From contig NZ_CP096563.1 in the NCBI RefSeq assembly GCF_023221595.1, positions 2,152,501 through 2,216,500 of the forward strand: a DNA stretch of 64,000 nt, read 5' to 3'. Below are positions 48,065-56,879 of this stretch, piece by piece. This DNA is from Rhodococcus qingshengii JCM 15477 (GTDB taxonomy: Bacteria; Actinomycetota; Actinomycetes; Mycobacteriales; Mycobacteriaceae). How positions within the stretch are numbered: position 1 is the stretch's first letter; each line of letters opens with the position of its first letter. A program made the position numbers and the translations under genes. Below the pieces are notes generated by a model, which saw nothing but the letters and a program-made list of their open reading frames with translations, was not told the origin of the DNA and made no database searches.

Positions 48065-48383
48065 TCACTGAGCTCGCTTGGTGGTCCCGTCGCCTCCGCG
48101 CTGTCGAGCCTTACCGGGGTTGATGTGGAGCCGAACACCCTCGTAGGCGACTGTGTACGGCACATCGTCGTCGTTGTCCGGGTCGCCGGAGTCCGCAGGA
48201 TCCGGAAGTTCCGCGATCTGTTCGACGACAGTCTGTGCTCGCGCCGCACCGGGATCGAACATCTCCTGAAACGGCCCGACGAACGACCCGCCCAAGCCCG
48301 CGGCGCCTTGCCCGAACAGCCGCCCACCCGAACACCGCCAACGGGCCGATCATGGCGAACAGCACTAACAAGTCCCACCCCAT
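48065..48383 (-). pseudogene. Small membrane protein gene broken by a frameshift
   Basis: Two overlapping minus-strand frames together give one sensible protein. From ATG 48383 the first reads a membrane helix, M-G-W-D-L-L-V-L-F-A-M-I-G-P-L-A-V-F-G-W-A-A. A second frame, beginning at about 48315, continues with G-A-A-G-L-G-G-S-F-V-G-P-F-Q-E-M-F-D-P-G-A-A and an acidic tail to 48065. A shift of one extra or two missing bases near 48310-48320 is needed. It is either a broken gene or a sequencing error; the function is unknown. Confidence 0.55.
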
Positions 48384-48444
48384 GCCACGAGCGTACCGAC
48401 TGACCGGCATTGGGCGGTCCAAGTCTCGTCAGCGCTGTCGTCCC

Positions 48445-49629
48445 TCAGGCCATTCGTCTCTCGGACTGTGCCTTCAGCAACTCGGCCAGAAGGTCAGGCG
48501 AGATCCGCTCGCGAACCGCCTCCATCACTAGTTCGGCCTGCGTCTGAGGCGCGAGGCCGTCGATCGGTTGGTCTCGGTCCAGATTGGTCGGGAAGGCGTA
48601 GCCCTCGGCCGAGGCGGCGACGGCACAGCGAACGGACTCGTCGGAACCTGCTTCGCTGAGGGCGAGCAGTGCCGGATAGATCGCGTTGACGAGCGCGTCC
48701 CGGTCAATGGTTCCGAGGGCGCGACCGAAGGCTGACGACACCTGAAGAAGATTTGCCATGCGCAGGACGTCGGCGGATTTGTTGTGGCCGGCGGCGTGGA
48801 ACAGTGCAGGGTTGAAGAAGACGGCATCTCCCTTCTCCAAAGGTAATTGGACGTAATTGGCCTCGAAGAACTCCTTGAACTCGGGACGCTCGAACGCGAG
48901 GTATCCGGATTCGAATTGTTGGGAGTACGGCAGATATTTCGTCGGGCCCGTCTCGACCGGCATGTCCACATGGGCGACTGCACCTTGCAAGGTGAGGGCA
49001 GGGGTCAAGCGATGAACGTGCGCTCGGAACTTCGCAGCGACGTCGCTCGACATGAAACCGAGGTGGTAGTCGCGATGTGGATTCTGTGCGGCGCCACCGG
49101 GATTGACGACGTTGACGTCCGACGTCACCTGATACATGGGGCCGAGCCAGGCTTCCGAAGCTAATGCGACAATGCTGTTTGCGTAGTAGTCGACGTAAGC
49201 CTTGGGATCTTCGAGCGCCAACTTCAGTTGTGCTCCCCAGATCCGGTCATTGGCTCCGGGTTTGGCGAAGTGATCCCCGGACGTCGCGCCGGATTCGTGT
49301 TGGCGCGCAATGAGTTCACGGAAGACCGCACTGGCGCGATCCAATACCTCCGCGTCGAACGCGCCTTGGAAGACCGTGATGCCTGGACCGGTGAGTAACG
49401 CGCGGGCGATCTCGTCCTGAATCTCCGCCCGGATTTTAGGATTCGACAATTTGTCGACCAGAGCATCCGAGCGGTAGAGAAGAACGCCGTCGGCCACCGA
49501 ATGGGCGTACGGGTAATCGACGGGGTCTGTCTCGTGTGCGACCAGAGCGGCGAAGTCTTCGATGTTGCAATCTTCTCGGTGCAACCTACCCGCGAACGGC
49601 ACGGTGTGGTCGGTCAGTGCTGGAGTCAT
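48445..49629 (-). CDS. Phytanoyl-CoA dioxygenase (PhyH)-family Fe(II)/2-oxoglutarate oxygenase
   Basis: This 394-residue protein has the PhyH-type iron site: H-R-D in N-P-H-R-D-Y-H-L-G and a distal His in F-F-N-P-A-L-F-H-A-A-G-H-N, with a following Arg (V-L-R-M-A) that could bind 2-oxoglutarate. It should hydroxylate a small molecule; PhyH itself acts on branched acyl-CoAs but the family is broad. It lies 173 nt downstream of the LacI-controlled dehydrogenase/isomerase pair on the same strand, so a sugar or polyol derivative is a possible substrate. Confidence 0.78.
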   Translation of the reverse strand: MTPALTDHTVPFAGRLHREDCNIEDFAALVAHETDPVDYPYAHSVADGVLLYRSDALVDKLSNPKIRAEIQDEIARALLTGPGITVFQGAFDAEVLDRASAVFRELIARQHESGATSGDHFAKPGANDRIWGAQLKLALEDPKAYVDYYANSIVALASEAWLGPMYQVTSDVNVVNPGGAAQNPHRDYHLGFMSSDVAAKFRAHVHRLTPALTLQGAVAHVDMPVETGPTKYLPYSQQFESGYLAFERPEFKEFFEANYVQLPLEKGDAVFFNPALFHAAGHNKSADVLRMANLLQVSSAFGRALGTIDRDALVNAIYPALLALSEAGSDESVRCAVAASAEGYAFPTNLDRDQPIDGLAPQTQAELVMEAVRERISPDLLAELLKAQSERRMA

Positions 49630-49802
49630 TCGGGGGCCTTCCTGCGGAGTTCACGATGTGCTGTGACTCAAAGACTGCCAAGGAAAAGCCATCGAAACTA
49701 CCCCTGAAATCCATCAAAAAGACCTCAGGAGGCGCTCCCCGTGGACTCGACCGGTGACGGAAAATCTGCGCGCTACGACGGGATCACGTTCCTGGGTGAG
49801 AG

Positions 49803-50579
49803 TTAGAGAGTGAAGGCGTTCCGGAAAGCAGTGAGTGCGGTGTCACTGTCTCCGGATGCCCAGCCCTCCAATCCGATCGTGCCGGTGTAACCCTGCTCGG
49901 CGAGAACGCGTGCGATGGCTGGGTAGTTGATCTCGCCGGTTCCGGGTTCGCATCGGCCGGGTACGTCGGCCACCTGAATCTCCCCGATGTTGTCACCACA
50001 ACGCCGCACGAGTTCGATGAGGTTTCCTTCGCCGATCTGTGCGTGGTAGAGGTCGAGCATCATCTTGAGATTGGGGTGTGAGACGGATTCCACCAGTGCC
50101 AGAGTGTCTTTGGCTCGGGCCATCGGTACGCCAGGGTGATCGACGATCGTATTGAGATTCTCGAGGCAGAAGACGACTCCGGCGTCTTCACCCAGTCGCG
50201 CGATCTTCTCGAGAGCGCGTTGGGCCGTCAGCCACATCGCTCCCGTAGTTCGATACTGCGGGCGCGCGGCCTGTCCGTCGATCAGCTCGCCGGTATGGAA
50301 GTTCAGCCGAGGAACGCCGAGTTTCGCTGCCGGCGTGAGGCATAGCGCCGCTGTACGTACGAGTTCGGCGCTGCCCGCTTCGTCGAACAAATCGCCGTGA
50401 AGATAGCCGGTCATCGAGGAGAACCGAGCCCCGGTGGCGACCAGGGCATCGAGGTCCTTGTCTTGCCAACTCCAGATCTCGGCTGCGAACCCCGCCTCCG
50501 AGATCCGCCGAATGCGTTCGACGACAGGGAGTTCGGTGAACGTCATCTCGGCAGAGACCGCCAAATCGAAGGGGCTCAC
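49803..50579 (-). CDS. TIM-barrel isomerase, hydroxypyruvate isomerase/OtnI-like
   Basis: This 258-residue AP-endonuclease-2-fold protein has S-A-E-M-T-F-T-E-L-P at the N-terminus, E-N-L-N-T with a metal-binding Glu, D-L-Y-H-A-Q-I-G-E-G-N and a late G-L-E-G-W motif, matching the hydroxypyruvate/2-oxo-tetronate isomerase group. The GTG start at 50579 overlaps the stop codon of the dehydrogenase gene (GTGA), so the two are coupled. It probably isomerises the keto product of that dehydrogenase. Confidence 0.8.
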   Translation of the reverse strand: MSPFDLAVSAEMTFTELPVVERIRRISEAGFAAEIWSWQDKDLDALVATGARFSSMTGYLHGDLFDEAGSAELVRTAALCLTPAAKLGVPRLNFHTGELIDGQAARPQYRTTGAMWLTAQRALEKIARLGEDAGVVFCLENLNTIVDHPGVPMARAKDTLALVESVSHPNLKMMLDLYHAQIGEGNLIELVRRCGDNIGEIQVADVPGRCEPGTGEINYPAIARVLAEQGYTGTIGLEGWASGDSDTALTAFRNAFTL

Positions 50580-51601
50580 TGCGGCACCGACAGCAGCGAT
50601 ACGGGCAGTCCGGTTTCCACGGATTCTTTTGCAGCCAGTGCGATTTCCAGGGCGTTGCGAGCATCGAGACCGTCGACCGACGGCGCGCTGCCGGAGCGGA
50701 TGCAGTCTGCGAAGTGCGCCAGCTGGGCAACATAGGCGTCGTGAAACAGTTCGATGTTCACCCGAGGTGTGTCGGCCCGAACGCCCGGTGAGCTGTAATG
50801 ACGCATCGCGGTCCGCGTGACCTCGCCTGCACTCACCATTCCACCGGAACCGAAAACCTCGCCGCGAACGTCGTAACCGTAGGTGGCCTGGAAGTTGGCC
50901 TCGGCCGACGCGAAGGCGCCGTTGTCGAACCGCAACTGAACCATCGACGTATCGAGGTACCCCTGCTCCTTGTACTGCGGATGGACGAGAGCATCGGCCT
51001 GCGCGAACACCTCGACGACGCGTGCCCCCGGGTTGAGCCAGAGCAGGGCGTCGAAGTCGTGAATCAGTGTCTCGTTGAAGATGGTCCACGGCTTGACTCG
51101 AGAGGCGACGTCGGCGGTGATTCCCGGATCGCGAGTCAGAGAGCGAAGTAGCTGCGGTGTCCCGATCCCACCGGAGGTGATCACGTCGTGTGCCGCGGCG
51201 AAGTCGGCGGCGAAGCGCCGGTTGAAACCGACCTGCAGCGCAACATTGTTCGCGGCGCATGCGCCGATTGCGCGATCGGCGTCCTCGAGCGTCAATGCCA
51301 TCGGCTTTTCGCAGAAGACATGCTTGCCTGCCTCCGCTGCTGCTACCACGAGATCGGTGTGAGTTGATGCGGGCGTACTGATGAGCACCGCTTCGACGGT
51401 CGGATCGGCAATCAGCTCAAGGGCGTCGGTGTACGCGCGGGCGTCGGGACTGACACGTTCGATCAACGACGCCGCAGCGCCGGGCGCAGGATCGGCGACG
51501 GCGACGAGACGGGTGCCGGGGATACGCAGCGCGACGGACTCGCCGTGGAAACGGCCGATCCATCCAGCGCCGATCAGACCGACTGCAACAGAGGCAGACA
51601 T
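50576..51601 (-). CDS. Gfo/Idh/MocA-family dehydrogenase (inositol 2-dehydrogenase-like)
   Basis: This 341-residue dehydrogenase has the motif G-A-G-W-I-G and the catalytic E-K-P-M, with I-H-D-F-D-A-L-L-W in the substrate pocket, as in inositol and scyllo-inositol dehydrogenases. It is divergent from a LacI gene whose likely operators fill the 116-bp gap, and its stop overlaps the isomerase start. The pair probably begins degradation of a polyol or sugar acid. Confidence 0.83.
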   Translation of the reverse strand: MSASVAVGLIGAGWIGRFHGESVALRIPGTRLVAVADPAPGAAASLIERVSPDARAYTDALELIADPTVEAVLISTPASTHTDLVVAAAEAGKHVFCEKPMALTLEDADRAIGACAANNVALQVGFNRRFAADFAAAHDVITSGGIGTPQLLRSLTRDPGITADVASRVKPWTIFNETLIHDFDALLWLNPGARVVEVFAQADALVHPQYKEQGYLDTSMVQLRFDNGAFASAEANFQATYGYDVRGEVFGSGGMVSAGEVTRTAMRHYSSPGVRADTPRVNIELFHDAYVAQLAHFADCIRSGSAPSVDGLDARNALEIALAAKESVETGLPVSLLSVPQ

Positions 51602-51630
51602 GGGGGCTCCGTTCGGAGTGAGGATGAGGA

Positions 51631-51646
51631 ACTAGATCGTTCTAGT
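51631..51646. promoter_or_regulatory. LacI-family operator, dehydrogenase side
   Basis: ACTAGA-TCGT-TCTAGT is a 6-4-6 inverted repeat 30 bp upstream of the dehydrogenase start. A second copy in inverted orientation lies at 51700-51715. Confidence 0.72.
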
Positions 51647-51699
51647 CCATGCCAGTAAAGCGCTGGTTGCCTCGTGCGTCAACGTTTCGGCGTGTATTC

Positions 51700-51715
51700 G
51701 CTGGAACGATCTAGT
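51700..51715. promoter_or_regulatory. LacI-family operator, regulator side
   Basis: GCTGGAACGATCTAGT matches the reverse complement of the operator at 51631-51646 at 14 of 16 positions. Its centre is 69 bp away and it abuts the start codon of the LacI gene, which suggests autorepression. Confidence 0.7.
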
Positions 51716-51717
51716 CT

Positions 51718-52719
51718 GTGGAGGTGAACAGTCGACGCCCCACCTTGCAAGACGTAGCAGACCTGGCCGGTGTGTCACGCGCACTGGTGTCCATCGTCAT
51801 TCGCGATGTCCCGGGTGCCAGCGATGCGACGCGGGTACGGGTCAAGGCGGCCGCGGACGAACTCGGCTATCGACCCGACAACGCGGCGCGACTGCTGCGC
51901 CAGCATCGCAGCCGCCTGATCGGTGTCAGTTATGTTGCCGCGCAAACCTTTCACGCGGAGCTGCTCGACGAGATCTACGACGCAGCCGAACGCTTGCGCT
52001 ACGACGTCGTTCTCAGTGCCGTCTCGGACCGCAGGCCCGGCTCGCGCGCCGTGTGCACCCTGCTCGACGACCGATGCGAGGCGATCTTGCTGTTGGGTTC
52101 GCAGGCGCCGGAATCGGAGATCGTCGACCTGGCGGCCAAGGTTCCCGTCGTCGTGCTCGCCCGGAAGATGCCCTCAGTACATGTGGACGTTGTCCGCACG
52201 GACGACGAGGCGGGCGCCGTGATGGCCGTGAATCATCTCGTCGGACTCGGGCACCGCTCGATTGTCCATGTCGACGGCGGACGCGGTCCGGGCGCCCAGG
52301 AGAGGCGTCAGGGCTACCGGAAGGCCATGCGGGCGGCCGGACTGGAATCGCGGATACTTCCCGGCGGCCTCACGGAGGAGTTCGGCGCGGACGCCGCGCG
52401 GTCGATGGTCGAACAAGGGATTCCCGGTGCGGTCTTCGCTTTCAACGATCGTTGCGCGCTAGGAGTCCTGGACGTCTTCTTGCGTGCGGGAGTCTCGGTG
52501 CCCGGCGACGTCTCCGTGATCGGATTCGACAACAGTGCATTGGCAGGTTTGGCGCACATCGATCTGACCAGTGTCGGGCAGGACACGGCGTTTCTGGGTG
52601 GCGCCGCGGTGGAGCGAATCTCCGAACGTCTCGACGCCGGAAGTGGACTCTTGGGCAGGGACATAGTCGCGCAACCACAACTTGTAGTTCGAGGTTCAAC
52701 TGGACTCGTAGGGCGTTGA
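51718..52719 (+). CDS. LacI-family transcriptional repressor
   Basis: This 333-residue regulator has the LacI helix-turn-helix T-L-Q-D-V-A-D-L-A-G-V-S-R-A-L-V-S at the N-terminus, the L-G-Y-R-P-D-N-A-A-R hinge and a periplasmic-binding-protein-like effector domain. GTG 51718 or GTG 51724 starts translation. Two matching palindromes lie between it and the divergent dehydrogenase gene, so it controls that pair and itself. The effector is probably the sugar or polyol they use. Confidence 0.88.
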   Translation: MEVNSRRPTLQDVADLAGVSRALVSIVIRDVPGASDATRVRVKAAADELGYRPDNAARLLRQHRSRLIGVSYVAAQTFHAELLDEIYDAAERLRYDVVLSAVSDRRPGSRAVCTLLDDRCEAILLLGSQAPESEIVDLAAKVPVVVLARKMPSVHVDVVRTDDEAGAVMAVNHLVGLGHRSIVHVDGGRGPGAQERRQGYRKAMRAAGLESRILPGGLTEEFGADAARSMVEQGIPGAVFAFNDRCALGVLDVFLRAGVSVPGDVSVIGFDNSALAGLAHIDLTSVGQDTAFLGGAAVERISERLDAGSGLLGRDIVAQPQLVVRGSTGLVGR

Positions 52720-52770
52720 CCTGGCGTTTCGACCTAAACTAGGTTGTCCGGTCTTTGATAAGCAGTCCTA

Positions 52771-52815
52771 ATGTCAGAACAAACTATTGACATTCGACTG
52801 TGACGGGTATTACAT
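52771..52815 (+). promoter_or_regulatory. ABC importer promoter with IolR-type operator
   Basis: The 22-bp element at 52771-52792 starts ATGTCAGAACA and ends AACTATTGACA. It is the same as the iolC promoter element at 19 of 22 positions and in the same orientation. It again ends with a perfect TTGACA -35 box (52787-52792), followed after 17 nt by TTACAT (52810-52815) as a weak -10 candidate. The repeat TGTCA-N11-TGACA overlaps the -35 box, so a bound regulator would block RNA polymerase. Confidence 0.65.
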
Positions 52816-52879
52816 CTTTCACATACAACCGAGCACCATCCGTTCGCGGGCCGTTGGTTGATGTCGAGAGGGAGTTCAC

Positions 52880-53881
52880 ATGTCGTTTCTCACGGGACGC
52901 AAGAGCGTTGCCGTACTGGCCGGAGCCTCAGTCGTGGTCTTGGGTCTGGCCGCCTGTTCCAGCACCGGCGGTAAGCCGGATTCTTCCGGATCCGGAATGG
53001 GCGCGGGTACGGCGGACACGCCCCGCGCCACCATTGCGATGATCACCCATGAAGTTCCCGGTGACACGTTCTGGGATCTGGTGCGCAAGGGCGCCGAAAC
53101 CGCAGCGGCCAAGGACAACATCGAACTTCGGTACTCCGCCGATCCCGAGGCACCGAACCAGGCCAACTTGGTTCAGAGTGCGATCGACAGCAAGGTCGAC
53201 GGGATCGCCGTCACGCTCGCGAAGCCCGACGCCATGGTTGCAGCGGTCCAAAGTGCCACCGCCGCGGGCATTCCGGTGGTCGCCCTCAACTCGGGCCTCG
53301 AAACCTGGAAGGACATGGGCGTCAAGGAGTACTTCGGTCAGGACGAGTCGATTGCCGGTGAAGCTGCCGGCGAGCGACTCAACACCGAAGGTGCCACCAA
53401 GGTGCTGTGCGTGATTCAGGAGCAGGGCAACGTGAGCCTCGAATCACGGTGCGCCGGTGTGAAGAAGTCGTTCAAGGGAACGACGGAGATTCTCAACGTC
53501 AACGGCAAGGACATGCCGTCGGTGGAGTCGACCATCACCGCGAAACTTCAACAGGACCCGGCAATCGATCGAGTTCTCGCGCTCGGTGCGCCGTTCGCAT
53601 TGACGTCCGTGACGTCGGTCGGCAATGCGGGCAGCAAGGCGAAGGTCGTCACCTTCGACACCAACGCGGCGCTCGTCGACGCTATCAAATCCGGTGACGT
53701 GCAGTGGGCAGTGGACCAGCAACCCTTCCTGCAGGGCTACCTCGCCATCGATTCGCTGTGGCTTTACCTCAACAACGGCAACGTGATCGGTGGTGGCTTG
53801 CCCACCCTGACCGGACCCGCGTTCATCGACAACACCAACATCGACTCGGTCGCCGAGTACGCCAAGAACGGAACTCGCTGA
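52880..53881 (+). CDS. Sugar/polyol ABC transporter substrate-binding lipoprotein (probable inositol)
   Basis: This 333-residue protein has a lipoprotein signal with lipobox L-A-A-C and a periplasmic-binding-protein fold of the ribose/inositol class (type I), with T-F-W-D-L-V-R-K-G-A and G-I-P-V-V-A-L-N-S-G. It captures a sugar or polyol outside the membrane and hands it to the permease. Its promoter shares an operator with the iol operon, so inositol is the best guess. A strong hairpin separates it from the permease gene and may raise its expression over the membrane parts. Confidence 0.85.
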   Translation: MSFLTGRKSVAVLAGASVVVLGLAACSSTGGKPDSSGSGMGAGTADTPRATIAMITHEVPGDTFWDLVRKGAETAAAKDNIELRYSADPEAPNQANLVQSAIDSKVDGIAVTLAKPDAMVAAVQSATAAGIPVVALNSGLETWKDMGVKEYFGQDESIAGEAAGERLNTEGATKVLCVIQEQGNVSLESRCAGVKKSFKGTTEILNVNGKDMPSVESTITAKLQQDPAIDRVLALGAPFALTSVTSVGNAGSKAKVVTFDTNAALVDAIKSGDVQWAVDQQPFLQGYLAIDSLWLYLNNGNVIGGGLPTLTGPAFIDNTNIDSVAEYAKNGTR

Positions 53882-53885
53882 TCCG

Positions 53886-53922
53886 GGCGCACGGAGGGCT
53901 GAGAGTCCGCCCTCCGTGCGCC
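53886..53922. terminator. Intercistronic hairpin after the binding-protein gene
   Basis: A perfect 14-bp stem (GGCGCACGGAGGGC, complement at 53909-53922) with a 9-nt loop lies between the binding-protein and permease genes. It has no T-run and probably acts as a partial terminator or mRNA-stabilising end rather than a full stop. Confidence 0.7.
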
Positions 53923-53944
53923 TGTCCAGCACGGAAGGGAAATC

Positions 53945-55003
53945 ATGTCCACTCAGGCAGATCTCGACCTTGCCGCCCATAAAGTCGTGACCGATGAACG
54001 GGTGAAGGAGCAAAAGCGCATTCAGCGTCTGCTGCTCCGCCCGGAGATGGGTTCACTTGTCGGCGCCATCGCCATCTTCATCTTCTTCTGTATCGTCGCG
54101 GCACCGTTCCGTACGCCGGAAGCGCTTGCGACAGTGCTCTACTCCAGCTCCACGATCGGCATCATGGCTTGCGCGGTCGCCCTGCTCATGATCGGCGGCG
54201 AGTTCGACCTCTCCGCCGGCGTCGCAGTCACCACGTCCTCGCTCGCCGCGTCGATGATCGCCTACAACCTGCACCTCAACCTGTGGGTGGGCGCGATTCT
54301 GGCGCTGGTCGTCTCGCTCGCCGTCGGATTCTTCAACGGCTACCTCGTCATGAAGACGAAGATTCCCAGCTTCCTCATCACCTTGAGTTCTTTCCTGATG
54401 TTGACCGGTATCAACCTGGCCGTCACCAAGCTCGTGAGTGGTCAGGTGGCCACACCCAGCGTCTCCGACATGGCTGGATTCGATTCCGCCAAAAAGGTAT
54501 TCGCGTCGTCGTTCTCGGTCTTCGGGGTGTCCGTCAAGATCACGGTCGTGTGGTGGCTGCTGTTCACCGCGATTGCAACATTTGTTTTGTTCAAGACCAA
54601 GATCGGCAACTGGATCTTCGCGGTCGGCGGCAATCAGGACAGTGCCCGCGCGATCGGTGTGCCGGTGACCGCAGTCAAGATCGGTTTGTTCATGACCGTC
54701 GGCTTTGCTGCCTGGTTCGTGGGCATGCATCTGCTGTTCTCGTTCAACACCGTTCAGTCCGGTCAGGGTGTCGGTAACGAGTTCCTGTACATCATCGCCG
54801 CAGTCATCGGCGGTTGCCTGCTCACCGGTGGTTACGGAACCGCGATCGGCGCTGCGATCGGTGCATTCATCTTCGGTATGACCAACCAGGGCATCGTCTA
54901 CGCAGGCTGGAACCCGGACTGGTTCAAGTTCTTCCTCGGCGCCATGCTGCTCTTCGCGGTCATCGCCAACAACGCATTCCGCAACTACGCTGCGAAAAGG
55001 TGA
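53945..55003 (+). CDS. ABC transporter permease (RbsC/inositol type)
   Basis: This 352-residue integral membrane protein has about ten helices and the RbsC-family motifs G-G-E-F-D-L-S-A-G-V and the cytoplasmic-loop G-N-Q-D-S-A-R-A-I-G-V segment that contacts the ATPase. It forms the membrane channel for the sugar or polyol and probably homodimerises. It is followed after 3 nt by the ATPase gene. Confidence 0.9.
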   Translation: MSTQADLDLAAHKVVTDERVKEQKRIQRLLLRPEMGSLVGAIAIFIFFCIVAAPFRTPEALATVLYSSSTIGIMACAVALLMIGGEFDLSAGVAVTTSSLAASMIAYNLHLNLWVGAILALVVSLAVGFFNGYLVMKTKIPSFLITLSSFLMLTGINLAVTKLVSGQVATPSVSDMAGFDSAKKVFASSFSVFGVSVKITVVWWLLFTAIATFVLFKTKIGNWIFAVGGNQDSARAIGVPVTAVKIGLFMTVGFAAWFVGMHLLFSFNTVQSGQGVGNEFLYIIAAVIGGCLLTGGYGTAIGAAIGAFIFGMTNQGIVYAGWNPDWFKFFLGAMLLFAVIANNAFRNYAAKR

Positions 55004-55006
55004 CAC

Positions 55007-55819
55007 ATGAGTACCACAGCTGAAGTTCCCGCTCTCTCGAACTCGGGCGGCAACGTGCCACTGATCGAGCTCAAGGACGTCGGTAAGCAATACGGAAACA
55101 TCATCGCGCTCAAGGGAATCAACCTGCGCGTCGGTGCGGGTGAAGTAACAGGCGTGCTCGGTGACAACGGCGCAGGCAAGTCCACGCTGATCAAGATCAT
55201 CGCCGGTCTGCACCAACAGAGCGAAGGTGAACTACTCGTCGACGGTGAACCGACAACGTTCCACTCGCCGAAAGAAGCTCTCGGCAAAGGCATCGCGACG
55301 GTCTATCAGGACCTCGCCGTCGTTGCGTTGATGCCGGTGTGGCGCAACTTCTTCCTCGGGCAGGAACTGCGCAAGGGCGGTCTGATCAAGTCGCTCGACG
55401 CCAACGCCATGCGCGCGACGACTCTTTCGGAACTGTCGAAGATGGGCATCGAACTACCTGACGTCGACGCACCGATCGGTAGTCTCTCGGGCGGTCAGCG
55501 TCAGTGTGTTGCCATCGCCCGCGCCATCTTCTTCGGCGCGCGCGTGCTGATTCTCGACGAGCCGACAGCAGCGCTCGGCGTCAAACAGTCGGGAATGGTG
55601 TTGCGCTACATCACCGCTGCCAAGGAACAGGGATTCGGCGTCATCTTCATCACGCACAATCCGCACCACGCGTACATGGTCGGCGATCACTTCGTGCTCC
55701 TCAACCGAGGCAGGCAGAAGCTCGACGCCAAGTACGACGACATCTCACTCGAAGAACTGACCAAGGAGATGGCGGGCGGTGACGAGCTCGAGACGCTGAC
55801 CCACGAGCTTCGCCGCTAG
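55007..55819 (+). CDS. ABC transporter ATP-binding protein (single NBD)
   Basis: This 270-residue ATPase has Walker A G-D-N-G-A-G-K-S-T, the signature L-S-G-G-Q-R-Q and Walker B V-L-I-L-D-E-P-T-A-A-L-G. It holds one nucleotide-binding domain, unlike the double-domain RbsA/IatA proteins, so a homodimer is expected (FrcA-like). It is the last gene of the three-gene importer operon, ending before a strong terminator. Confidence 0.9.
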   Translation: MSTTAEVPALSNSGGNVPLIELKDVGKQYGNIIALKGINLRVGAGEVTGVLGDNGAGKSTLIKIIAGLHQQSEGELLVDGEPTTFHSPKEALGKGIATVYQDLAVVALMPVWRNFFLGQELRKGGLIKSLDANAMRATTLSELSKMGIELPDVDAPIGSLSGGQRQCVAIARAIFFGARVLILDEPTAALGVKQSGMVLRYITAAKEQGFGVIFITHNPHHAYMVGDHFVLLNRGRQKLDAKYDDISLEELTKEMAGGDELETLTHELRR

Positions 55820-55831
55820 ATCAAAACCTCG

Positions 55832-55872
55832 CGACTACAGCCTCGGTTCGAATCGAACCGAGGCTGTAGTCG
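55832..55872. terminator. Bidirectional terminator after the ABC importer
   Basis: A perfect 19-bp stem (CGACTACAGCCTCGGTTCG, complement at 55854-55872) with a 3-nt loop lies between the convergent ends of the ATPase gene and the dehydrogenase gene. It is the strongest terminator in the window. Confidence 0.9.
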
Positions 55873-55877
55873 TTTCG

Positions 55878-56879
55878 TCACAGGATGGTCGTCGGCCGAA
55901 CCCCGAGACCGGAATGCATGTACGCCTCGTCGATCATCGTCATGTTGGCTACCGCGTCGCCCGGCCCGATCGGCAGCGCCGAGACCCCGGACAGATGATC
56001 GGCGAACGCTTCGAGTTGATAGGTGTACGACGACTTCGTGCCCAGATGCTCGACGCTCGTGCGCCCACCGGCCGTGACGGAGACACGGTCGTCGATGTCC
56101 GGCTGCAGGAAGTTGTGCACCAGGACGTCTCCTTCAGTGCCGAATACTCGGAAGGTGAAGTGATACCGCTCGTCCAACATCGTGGTCACCACGGATGCCG
56201 TGGCGCCGCTGGGGTATTCGAGTTCGATGTCGAACCACGAATCGACCCCCGGAGCGTATTCCTCGTGGCGGGTCCCGGTCACCACTGGCGCACCGCCACA
56301 GACGTCACTCAGCGTCCGGGAAGCATGTAACCCGTAGCAGCCCAGGTCCATCAGTGACCCGCCTGCCAATGCGAGCTCCCACCGCGGGTCGTTCTCGGAT
56401 GGTGTGGGCATCCGCAGTACGGTTTCCACCCGAGTGACCGCGCCGACTGTGCCGCTCCGAACCACATCCAGCAGGCGCCGGTTCACCGGATGAAAGAGGT
56501 AGTGGAACCCCTCGAGCAGCGTCACTCCGCTCACGCGCGCTGCCTCGGCTACAGCACGCGCTTCCACCGCGTTGCTCGAAAACGGTTTCTCAGTCAGCAC
56601 GTGCTTGCCGGCCCGAACGGCGGCGAGATTCCACGGACCGTGCAGGCTGTTGGGCAGCGCGTTGTAGACGACGTCCACCTCCGGATCCGAGATCAGCTCG
56701 GCGTACGAACCGACCACCCGTTCGATCCCATGCTGGGCCGCATAGGCTCTGGCCCGCTCGGGGTCGCGTGCGGCAACGGCCACCAGGCGGTGCCCGGTGG
56801 CCGTTGCAGGTTTGATCATCGCGTTCTCGGCGATGCGTGAGGCTCCCAGAATGCCTATCCGCAGCGGGGTAGGTGTCAC
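55878..56879 (-). CDS. Gfo/Idh/MocA-family oxidoreductase
   Basis: This 333-residue dehydrogenase has G-A-S-R-I-A-E-N-A at the N-terminus and the catalytic E-K-P-F motif. The dimeric dihydrodiol/xylose dehydrogenase subgroup is the nearest pattern (G-S-L-M-D-L-G-C-Y). GTG 56879 overlaps the stop of the IolE-like gene, so both are coupled. It is the last gene of a four-gene operon for a polyol or sugar. Confidence 0.82.
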   Translation of the reverse strand: MTPTPLRIGILGASRIAENAMIKPATATGHRLVAVAARDPERARAYAAQHGIERVVGSYAELISDPEVDVVYNALPNSLHGPWNLAAVRAGKHVLTEKPFSSNAVEARAVAEAARVSGVTLLEGFHYLFHPVNRRLLDVVRSGTVGAVTRVETVLRMPTPSENDPRWELALAGGSLMDLGCYGLHASRTLSDVCGGAPVVTGTRHEEYAPGVDSWFDIELEYPSGATASVVTTMLDERYHFTFRVFGTEGDVLVHNFLQPDIDDRVSVTAGGRTSVEHLGTKSSYTYQLEAFADHLSGVSALPIGPGDAVANMTMIDEAYMHSGLGVRPTTIL

